From Phorcus lineatus (Eukaryota; Mollusca; Gastropoda; Trochida; Trochidae), in the NCBI GenBank assembly GCA_921293015.1, contig OV121087.1, forward strand, positions 8,258,501-8,322,500: a stretch of 64,000 bases of DNA, given 5' to 3'. Each line of letters begins with the position of its first letter. Position 1 is the first letter of the stretch. Under the pieces are notes generated by a model. It had not been told where the DNA came from. It was given only the letters and a program-made list of their open reading frames with translations, and made no database searches. Positions 49,401-61,400 of this stretch are shown here, one piece after another. Position numbers and translations under genes: made by a program.

Positions 49401-52400
49401 ACAACAATTTTGTCATATTATTCATTTCTAGTCCCAGCAATTCGTAATATATCTATGGATAATATACATTCATCAAGACAATCTCATATTAACTAAATAG
49501 TAAAAAAAAACACTTTTAAAACATTTTACGTTTCATGTTATTCAATATGAAAAGAAAAACAAAAGGTTTTTTTTGAGTCTCATGAATGCTGGACTCACTG
49601 AGCATATAGGAAATAGTTCTGTTAGCCAATCAAATTTGCAGTTATATTTAGAAAAAACGTAATTCCCATCATATTTGTGCTTGCTCTTTATTTGCAGTAA
49701 TAAATATTTAAACATGATTGTCATCATACTGGATGCTGATGGTATGCTTAACATGCCATTGCATGATAGGTACTCGGCAGAGTCAAATGTAGAAGAAATT
49801 GTTTCCATATTTCCATTTGATTTTCTCATTACTCTAATGTATATATTTCCTATTTCAGACAAAAGCTAATGTATATCTCCGTAGTCCAGAGACAGGAAGA
49901 GTGGAAGCAGCATGTAGGAAATCTCTTCCTGCTAAGGGATTGATATGGTAAGTACATGAATATCTACAATTTGTCAACATCCTCAAAGCTTCATGCAAGA
50001 AATCATGAACATTTGCTAATATCTGAATTTTTATCTTGTCTGTGGTGATAGGAGCTTATGATAAATAACGCTAATCCTATGATATCAGATTAGCATATTC
50101 CATATTTCCTGTTTTGCTACGATCTTGTCAAGTAATTTTTTAGAACAAATATGCTTGTTTTTCTATCTTCATCTGTAGGTGTTTGCATGAAAATTACCTA
50201 TTTAATTTTTATTTTTTTAGAAGAATATGTACGTAATGATAAAAAAACCATCCTTCTGAACATGGAAAGAAAATAACATTGCTCACTTTGTAACCTTTTT
50301 TTAGGGATATTGCATTATTTGACATCATTAGTCTAAACCTTGTAGATTAAGTTCAGTTAGTTAGTGTTAAAGCTCATTCCTTTTGCGTAAGGAGCTTAAC
50401 AACCCTTTGTTTTAAATTTAGCAGAAATTAAATAATGTTTTCCAGCAAGAAACTATTTGTTAGAAAAACCAGATCGAACAGTGGCCTTGGCTTTGTTACA
50501 AAGTAATGTTTAAAATTTGTGTTGAGAATTACTAATTGTCAAATTCAAAATGTAGTCAATGCAATTATTTTATGGCATAAGTTTCTGAATTAACTGGAAA
50601 TAGTATAAGGATAGTGCATTTCGGCTTCAGAATAAGAGGTCTTGGGTTTGAATCCAGCCGGGGCCCTGCAACTTTGTCTGCTGTAGAGAACTGTTCTACA
50701 TGCAGTAGGGTTTGGGTGCAATGCTACACTGAATTTAAGCGCAGTACAACCAAAATGCATCGCCACAATAGTGTTGTTGGCTTTCTCCCTACAATCATGA
50801 TAGAAGTGTAGATCACCACACCTCGCCTTCTGAAGGAAAATCATTATGTCTGACATATGTTTTTTTTGTTCATTTCAACATTTACTACTGATGGAGCTTT
50901 GAATGAAATATATTTTATTGACTTGACATAGATTACCTGTTAGAGATACAATTCAAAAAATACAATGAAAGTTCACTATGCAAAACAGTTGTCTTAAATT
51001 GCAAGTGTTGGTAAACTTAAGAAGCTAAATTTCAATAAATTTACTGTTCCTTTGTGTCTTAAATCAAGCACAACATTCTTTGTGATAAAGAAATGACTTT
51101 GAACATTTCTTTGCATAATTTTGCCCTGTGAATTTAATTTAGATGTTGAAATGTCATAGGGTACTTGGATAAAGAAATCTATTAGCAAGTTCTCAAAAAG
51201 CAAATCTTGAATTTTTGCTTCATTCTAGATTAATTGATAGACTTTGTAATATATAGCAACAAAGGTATGTGAAGATTTAATATGCTTTAAACTCTTAAAG
51301 GCACAAATCCAACTTTTAATATCGGACATCATTAAAAAAAAATTTGATATCGTAAGTTTTAATTTATTTTAAACTTGATTGTAAATCAGCAGTAATACAG
51401 ATTCAAAAGTGAAGAATTGAGTTACGGAACAACTCAGAATGAGTGATTAGTGTTTGCACCCTTTCATCAAAGCTTTGACCAGGTGATAGTTACAATGTCT
51501 CATTTGTGTCTTTAACAGGAAGGCATACCAGCAGCGAGAACAAATCATACAGCACATATCCTCCCCTGCAGACCCAGTGATCACAGCTCTAGCCCTTGAT
51601 GAGGATATTCAGCAGAGCCAATTAGGTAGGTGTCTTGGTGAGGATGCCAGTGCTTGCACCTGTAACTGATACATTTTGTCAGCATGTTTATGATCTAATA
51701 CAGTAGTTTATACAGCCTTTCCTTAGTTTGGTTAAGCAACTCTGAACAGGGATTCCCAAGAGAAGAAAGTGGACAATTTCCATGCATAGTAGGGTGAAAC
51801 TGAAATAACTAGAAAAAAAAGAAGTTATGCTAGTAAAATGGAGTGACTGGTGAATAGTGGTTATCCCATATGAAGAACTCTAAGTAGTTAGAATCTATCT
51901 ATTTGTAGATTTGTTTGCTAGAGTGAATTCATTGTTGTTCACTTTTAGTTATACTCAAATCTAAATGGCTACTATTTGTAATAGGCCCCGGCATAGAATT
52001 TTTGTGAGCTAGGAACTATTTCTCAGTCTTCCATCGTTATGTTCCCGTAAGATCAAAGACTATGCTCTGTGTGTCACATGATGTCATTAGGAAATAAGCT
52101 CAGAAAAACATATTGCTATGGCAATGTTTTCAACTGAAAATCTCAAACCTTATTTTCTAACATGATCTTAAAAATTGGAGTCGCTGTAAACATTCCTTGG
52201 TGTTTTGTCATTCTTTTTGGTTCGCATTAAGTCCACCAAATAAATTGCCATACCCAGAATAATCTCATACAAAAGACTTATGTTAAAAATATAGGGATTA
52301 TATCATTCATGGTCTTTTATGATTTTCCCTCTTGTTCACATTTTGTCCATTAATTTATCATATGTTAAAATTGAGAAAAGCTAAGAACTCAAAATACAAA

Positions 52401-55400
52401 GATGGTCGCGACCTTGTTCTCTGTATTTCATCCTGTTATGCTTGACTCAACCTGAACAATTACTCCCAAGAAGAATAGATTTATCTATTCCAACTGCCCC
52501 CAGACGGATGGTCACAGCAGTGAAGATAAGTCCTTGTTGCTCTCATGGTGACCTGAAGTTGAACAATTCCATCAACATTTGATTGTTCCATGCCAGAGGA
52601 AAAGAACAGCAGTTCATCTTTTGATGCAGGTCACCTTTGCCCTTATGTTTTCATGAATTTGAACCATCCCGACAACAGATTGTCCAATGCTACCAGTCCA
52701 AAAGAAAGATGTTTTGAAAATGCAGGAACGTAAGGCCTGACTGTGTACACTGAATGCAAGCTAATTGGCTTTCCTGGCCAGAATCTCTTTGCCTTGCATG
52801 AGTCGAATAATCCTGGTCAATATATTGTCTGAGTCTTGGTACAGCTGTCTTGAAGGGGATGTATGATGACATTGCGCCTCTTATCATCCTTTTACACAGC
52901 TTACAGAGGCACTGCTTCACTTTCCCAGGCTATCTATCACTATTGTTAGTGTAAAAATGCTAAAAAGAGAGAAAACCAACAATTTGCTATTGTGAAGTTT
53001 TGTTCTGCATTGGTGGTTGTGTTATATAAATACAATGTACCCTCTATATCAAAAATTATTTTGTTAAAAACTCTTCTTTTGTCTGCCAATTGCAATTCAA
53101 ATGTGCTTTATAGTTATATACACATGATGTTGCTTGTTGCTTAAGTAAAGTTCCCTATTTTAAATCCACTATCCTTGTCAAACAGAGAGGAAGGGATTGT
53201 CCCACCTTTCAGCATAATTTGTGTTTTACTTAGCTGCTATTTTGAAGATAGTGTTGTTGAGCATTCCTATGATCTCCTATTGGAAAGTTAGTCTCTCCTA
53301 TACATGCTGTTACACCTTTAACATTAACAATATCAATATGATTACCATTTGGACTTGTGCATTTCTGAAAGTATAAGTCAAAACAATTTCAAGCTATATG
53401 AAATACAAAAGAATAAATTCCATATTTTCATTGAGTGAAATAACATTGCGAATCTTCTCAGTGAAATAAAGCTACCATCATATGACTTTATCTGTGACGT
53501 CAAGAAACAATTCGATGACATCATTTTCCGCTATAGCAAATTGATTTTGCTATTCCCCTCGTAGACTTAAAGTCATGTACAACATTTGGAAAACATAATA
53601 AACAGACTTTAGATAAATAGAGGATTTTTGACATTTCTCGTCGAATAAAATGTGAAGTAAAAAATTATATATTTACACTCTTGTCTTCACTCACATCTCT
53701 ACTTCACTTGATTAGATATACATGGTATTTGATGAGAAATTTCAAATATTTTCTATTTATATAAAGTATGTATATCGTCAGATTTAGAATCACAGTATCG
53801 ATACTATGATCTATCTTCACACCCCTATTGGATAAGAGCCAATTCCTAACGTTGCTGAAATACCACAGCTGCTAAAAGAGAGAAGGCCAATAATTTGTTA
53901 TTGTGAAGACGGTGTTGTCGTAATGACGTGTATATGGCCCCTATGAAAACATAATTATCCGTCTGATTGAAGGTGCCATGTCCTTTGACATGTTTGACCA
54001 ATGCATTGTTTCTTTCTTTCAGTGTTATGTTTGCCCATCCAAGACAGAGAAGACAATGAAAATATAGGTCTAGTTGTGGTGAGTTTCCTGCTTGAATTGA
54101 TTTTTTTTTGGTTGCAAAATAATGCTTTCAGAAATCATAAGGAAATGTTCACATGTGGTATAAAGACCTCAAGATTGGAAATCAATGATAGACCACACGG
54201 TCATGTCCTAATAATTGATTACTCTCTGGACTCTCTTGTCAGATAGTCTGATCGTAAGGTAATGATTAGAATACATCAAGAATGTTTCATCATTAAATGT
54301 CTCCTTTTTTGTCTTCAAAACGTCAATTATTTGTTTAAAAAATATAATGATTTTTTTAAAAAGTGCTATATGGACTGCATATTCCTAACTATTCATAAAG
54401 AACTATGTAACAAATCTTCTGTCAGGGCTAGATGGGAGAAGGAAGTTTCTTTCTTTCTCTGTATATGATACAGAATAATCTGTCAAAAATGTCTTCAATC
54501 TGTAATGGAAAAGCAGATATTACTTCTATTTGAGGCATTTTAGAAGTTAGAAATTTCTTTTTTATAGCAATATGATATTTATTTATAGATACTAACTATG
54601 TTATCTATGTAGGAACAAAGCCCTATATTACTATACATTAAGCTTACGATTTTTGTATTAAAGAAATTTTTAATCAAAATAAAACCTCTATGATTGAATG
54701 TGGTCTTACCAATATTCTTTATTCAAAGAAAGTTTCCTTTCTGTTGTGCACAAATTGATCATTGTATTCAACAGGTGGTTTCTATAGATTTAGTGGAAGG
54801 AAATTTCTTTTTGAAATGACAATCGTGATTCCACAATTTTCTCTGCAGATAATTATATTGATTGAACCTTAAAACTGTCATTAAAATGTTTTTTAATGAT
54901 AGTTATGTAGAGAAATTGTCCAGATAAATGTTTTGTTGATGCATTACCATGACAACACAAATTTAGTGCTTCTCTCTGTACATGCAATTAGAAAAATCCA
55001 TACTCATTAGGATTATTTCTAATTTCAACTCATTATTGATTGAAGAAAGGTTTTGTTCTGTAATTTGATTTTGTGTTGTTAGTACTATTACTTTATATCC
55101 GCTTTCCTCTGGGCTTCTTAATTGCATTCTTGCGTGTTTCATTAACATTCTAACATTCTTTAGGTTTTTTTTGGCCTGATCATTTTATTTTATTTCAAAT
55201 ATCTATTAAATATTCAAATTCAAATCAGCAAGATATCTTTCTCTTAATTACTATGTGTTGAATTCAAGTATGGCATAATGAAATGTTCCATTGGAGTTCC
55301 ATAAAACGTATCGAGTGTTTAGTTTCAAAGATTCATATTATTGCAAAATGAACAGATATTTCTGTAATGATTACACGAGATGTAGGATAGTTGTCAGAGT

Positions 55401-58400
55401 AATTTAAAAGTCAAATCATATACCGTGAACCTGATATTCTTACTGTCATTCCTGGTTTCTTAGCAGAAAAATTCCAATTTAATGATGATTTTTTTCATGG
55501 ATTCGAAGAGCATTTACAAGATGAATACATAAACAAAGCAAGACATTCAAAATTACAACTTCATTGTTGTAAACAATTTCTTTATTGTCAGTCCACAGGA
55601 TTGAGGTTTTAGCATATTTATATAAAAATTCCATAAAAAAACTATGACACAGACTGTAAAACAATTAGTTTTTGGATATGGAAGTATTCATATCATAGTT
55701 ATTCAATACCAGGTTTTTTTTGTCTTCTTGTTTTCTATATGTAACTGAAGATCTAGAATTTAATATTTTCATTGATTTTATTAAAAAACAAATCAAAACA
55801 CATGCGTCAATCCATATATATCATTTTGTTGGAAAAACAGGTTTAGAAAATTAGTTTTGGAAAAACTACAGCTAAAGTATAATTGACTCCATGTGGTAAG
55901 AAGTAGCTCTCGCCATCATCATCCTTCCTATAATAATTGTCCAAACTGTCATACCTGATATTGACGATTGATTTATTCTGTAAAATTGCTTCTGATCGGA
56001 ATTGCAAAGCATACCGAGTTCACACTACGTTGATTGTCAAGTTTAAGCAGACATGTGACTCTAGCTAAGGCTGAGAGATTGTTAGTTTCTATAGCAACAA
56101 ACCTTTCAGGAAAGAAGCAATTGTTCTTGGAAATGATTTTCCCGGATCAAAACTGATTCCATTTATAGTTTGATGTTGATGAAAGAGAATTGATCTTGAC
56201 GGCAGTTTATCACTTTGCTCTGCTGTCCTCAAGTCCACCACCTGAAAAACATCAATCTTTGGAAAATAGATCATTAAATGTGCATAACGTATGATTTGCA
56301 CTTGCTATTGGGCTTCTGCAAGGATTATTTCTGCATGGTATGCCGTGTTATTAATCCATGATTAGCATAGTTCAAGTTTTTTCTCATTGATTTGGTCCAT
56401 GAGGCTGTAGTGCCTGCACTTTCTACCCTAAAGATAGTGATTTCTCAGGGCCATCAGTTTGAAGATGTTTTGTACGTCTTTGAGAAAACTTCATGCAATC
56501 AAAAGATGCATTAGAAATGTTTTACTACCTTTGATTTTCTGTCAAGCGACTCTGTTTTTCTTTCAAATCAAAGAATTTCCAAAAGGTCACAAACTTCATT
56601 CGAATCAATTAACTTTGGAAATTTTTGTAACTTGCTGGATGAATAAGAGTTTGTTTGAGATTCATTGCCCAAACCTCAGATATAAGTTGTAACGGGGCAA
56701 GAAACTTCAAGAGGTGTTTGTTCACCCAGCAGTGCAGTAAGAAAGTACTACCTGGTTTTGAAGGCATGGTAAATGATGTCTGTTTTGGTTGCACATTCCT
56801 CTCGAAGCTGACAATGAAAATGCTCAATGGATGGCCTCACAACAGTCTAATAATATAGCACCATGATTACTAAAATTTGGTCTTGTGTTTGCATGATATA
56901 AATTCTTATCAAAATGAAATTCCTCCTGTCAAAAATGTAATTTCAGTATTTCTGGTTTTTTAATTTCCGGGCACTAAGTTGAAGGGGGATATAGGTTTGG
57001 GCTTCGTCCCTGTGCGGCTGTCCTTCAGTCTGTCTGAGTTAATCGGTACAAATTTTCTCTCAGCTGTTTCAGATAGGTTAAACAAATTTGATGTGTGGCT
57101 TAAAGGTATCAATACCTTGATGGAATTCTAAAATGAGAAGAATTTTTTTGAGTAATTGCCCTGTTTTGTTTTTTTGATTCGGTTTGAGGGTATCTTCAAA
57201 GGGGACAGCTGTTCTAAGATAGGGATACCAAATTTAATGTATGGCTTCAAAGTATCAATACCATGATGGAGTCTAAAATGAGAAGTGTGCAATTATTTAT
57301 TATTTTCAGCGTTATTTTACTTTTTCTGTTTTGTTAATCTTATTTAGGATATTTAGGTAAATGTTGTGAGTTAAGGTGGCCACCAATTTGACAGGTAATG
57401 CTGATGACCATGTCTTCTTGTTTATTCAGGCATCCCTTCCTCCTGGTAAAACTTCCTGCTCAAAGACAGAAGAAGGAAATCTCACATATTTAGCAAAACA
57501 GGTAATTGTAGTCATATCTGATATTGTCAAATTGCCACATTGTGATAAAAAGAAGTGATAATATCACATTTTTCCAGAACTAAATGCATTGGTAGCTTAT
57601 GGCCCTCCTTCGGACTTGCTTACAGATCAGATCATTATATTTATAAGAATGCCTTAATTTTATGTTTCCCTAATTGTCCCCCGCCACAATGCGGAACAGG
57701 GGACTATGAATTCAGCGGCGTCTGTATGTACGTACGTCCGGATTCTTGTTAACGCGATAACTCGTGAAGCTTAGCACCTAGAGTGTTCATATTTGGTGAC
57801 AGCTTTCAATGGAGGAAGACTCAGACGCCAGTTGACTTTGGTGACCTTGACATCATTTTCAAGGTCACCACGACACTACGTCCGTCCGGATTCTTGTTAA
57901 CGCGATAGCTCATAAAGCTTAGCACCTAGAGTGTTCATATTTGGTGACAGCTTTCAACGGAGGAAGACTCAGACGCCAGTCGACTTTGGTGACCTTGACG
58001 TCATTTTCAAGGTCACCACGACACTACGTCCGTCCGGATTCTTGTTAACGCGATAACTCGTGAAGCTTAGCACCTAGAGTGTTCATATTTGGTGACAGCT
58101 TTCAATGGAGGAAGACTCAGAAGCCAGTTGACATTGGTGACCATGACGTCATTTTCAAGGTCACCAAGACACTTTGACCAATTTCTAATACATTGTTAAC
58201 GTGCACCTAGAGTGTTCATATTTGTTGACAGCCTTCAATGGCGGAAGACTCAGACGCCAGTCGACTTTGATGACCATGACCTCATTTTCAAGGTCACCAC
58301 GACACTTTGACCACTGTGTAATACATTGTTAAAGCGGTTTCTTGTAAAGCTTAGGACCTAGAGTGTTCATATTTGGTGACAGCTTTCAATGGAGGAAGAC

Positions 58401-61400
58401 TCAGACGCCAGTCAACTTTGGTGACCTTGACGTCGTTTTCATGGTCACCATGACACTTTGACCACTGTGTAATACATTGTTAACGCGATATCTCGTAAAG
58501 CTTAGCACCTAGAGTGTTCATATTTGGTGACAGCCTACAACAGCGGATGACTCAGGCACCAGTGGACTTTAAACGACACTGTCATCACTTTGTATTACAT
58601 TCTTAACACGATATCTTGTAAAGCTTAGCACCTAGAGTGCTAGCGCCTTCAAGGGAGGAAGACTCAGACCTTGTGTTTTGTTAGAGTGAGAAAGTTATTA
58701 TTTAATGTCGCTTCTTCAATATTTCAAACAATAGTTACGTGTGTTTTGTTAGAAGGAAAGATGTGCGAATATACATACGGATAGTGACAGTGGTTAAGAT
58801 TTTATGTCAAAGAGTCTTTCTTGAAATACATCACAATGAAGAGAAGATTCTCTATTGATCATGACAAGACACATCAACTTACAGGTAACATTCATTGTAC
58901 CAAAACAAAAGATAAATGATATTGATTATGCCAAATATCTCATAACGGCGGGGGACATTGCCATGTTGGTGGCAAACACTTGTTCTTAATTAGAATGTCA
59001 AGAATCCTTCATTTTGTCAAATCAAAGAATGACATAGACAGTCATATTTCATAAGAGTTATTGATTTTTATAGAGAGCTACAAATACTATTCTGACGAAA
59101 CAAAGTTTAGACAAATTTCTAGAAAATAGCACAAAAGATATAAAAAAAATTAAATATTGTATCATATGGTATGAATTCATGATTTAACATTTCATAGTCC
59201 TCTTTTAAAACAGGTGTCTCTGTGTTATCACTTAACAAAAAATTCTGTGACGAGGAGAAAGAGCATCAATGCAGAGGATACCCACTTTGAAGCTCTTATC
59301 AGTCTGTGTGGTGAGTGAACTGCTTTGTTTAAACAGTGATATGCGCTTCTTATTGAATATTCTTCTCTGAGGGCTGCAGCAATAGTGACATTTCTTTGTA
59401 GAGCAGCAGCAAATTAATTCATTGTTCACTGAAACTTTGGTTTGATTTTCAATTTTAATCACCTAATTCAATGTTATTTGTTTAATTATCAGTGTAATAG
59501 ATTATTTCCCCCCCATGTATTTTCATGTTGTGAAAATGCATAAAGTATTCCAATATGAAGAATTTACCTTGAATCGACTTACCTAGGTCCATAATTGATA
59601 TGTTAGTAAAATCAGTGGGTAGGTAAATGAATAATGCTGTGTACAAACACTTTAACTGCTAGTGAAACATATCAATATTTTTTGGAACCCTGTAAATTGA
59701 AGATAAAATCAAGACAGCAAGAGTCCATTCTCTGTGCATCAAACTGAATTGTTGCAGCTTTGAGGCTCACTTAGTTCCAGGCTGTAGATTTCAATGTTCA
59801 TAAGTTCTAACCAGCCTCCAATCTTGTTTCTCGGGGATTGGCTGAACAATACTTCTAGGCCCTGGATTGGATATTTTTAAAAATCTTGTATATCAGGTAG
59901 TCAGTATGTTCATTTGAACTACTAGCTAATGTGATGTCTTTGTTCATGGAAGTGATATTTGGATGTCTAAGATTTTATTTTGAGTTTGGCTCATCAGGTT
60001 GAAAGAGTGCATCAGATATTTCGAAAATTGATCCATTTTCTATGAGTTTAGTTCTAAGATTATGTTCATATGAAACTAACTTAACTTGTACTCTGTTACA
60101 GGGGAACTCTATGATAACGATGCACCCTCACTGCAACTGAAAGTTATTAGATATGTAAGTAGAAAATTGATAGATTTAGTGAATATTTGATAACAATAAT
60201 TGATAAATTAAGTGAATATTTGACATTTTTAACATATATTACAATACGGTTACGCTTTCATACTTATATGTCCTCATTGTCATTCATTAACTACAGTACA
60301 ATAAACAAAATTAACATTTTATATTTCCTACAGGATAACATTATTTGATAGAGATTAAATCATTTACATTCTTGATTAACAGTAAAACATGTTTCCCTAA
60401 TTATTAGCCAGTGTATGAAATAAACTTGAAAAAATAGACAGCTGAAAGTGTAAGTTTGTCATTTTGAATGGAAAAATGTTTTTTAAAATACTCAAATTTA
60501 CTAGCCCGGAGCAAAAGTTATCAGATTTTTATTAGGGTCTTATTTTATACACTGTTTTTGCCCTGGTTAAGCATGGATAAACTGTTCATAATTCCTATTA
60601 CCCTGAAACTCGGGAATTGGACTGTGAAAGATTTAGCTTACATCACAAGACCTGTTGAGGCACGGATGAAACTCTTACGTTTGTCTTTCAGCTTGAGCAA
60701 CGAACCCAAGCACAGACAGCATTTCTTCTCTTGGTTGCAAATGAAACAAATGAACTGTTTTGTCAGGTAAGAAATGTGAAGTATACTTGCTTGGTCATAA
60801 TAATTTTGATACAGTGGTGGGAAAGCACAATGGTTAGCACTTTAATTAGGCTTCGAATCAAGGGGTTCAGGGTTCGAATTCCGCCAGGGGCTCGGCAATT
60901 TGGCTGCATAGAGAACTGATTAACATACAGTTAGGTTTGGGTGCAATGCTACTGTGAATTTCAGCACAGTACCACGCATGGGTTGTTAGTTCCAGCCAAT
61001 ACTTGCAGATTTCACCGCAATCAATAGCCACAATGGTGTTTCGGGCTTTGCTACAATGCTAGCAGCAGTGATATAAGTGAGAAATACTCTTGAAAGTGAA
61101 CTTAAACCCAAATCATCTAACCAATAAATACACTGTGAGAAAGACACATCAGATTAATGTGGCCATGGCTTTGAAGGACCTGAATGCCAGGTTTCGAGTA
61201 CTTTTATAACTTGTTATGTCAGAGACTTCAACTAATCAGACTTCAGCGCCATTTCTATAATATCAGTGTTACGAAAAGATTATAGTATTCTTAGACAATT
61301 CAGAGATAAGGTAAATAATGAAGTACATTGATTATTGATTCCCTGTTGTGATCTTAATTCAGTGTTGACGTCATAAGTGTTTATTTCATTCAGTTAAACA

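Larger units (their letters stand above)
40485..49858 (+). other. PDE2A intron, 9.4 kb
   Basis: GTGAGT to TTTCAG. The protein homology on either side is contiguous, so no exon is missing. Contains a hAT-like MITE at 45808-46184, a possible MITE right end near 43880-44037, and otherwise AT-rich sequence without recognised features. A 76-codon minus-strand frame at 45033-45263 is not recognised. Confidence 0.8.

Noticed and set aside
50590-50856. ORFs on both strands at 50.6-50.85 kb
   Set aside because: They translate the SINE, not a gene.
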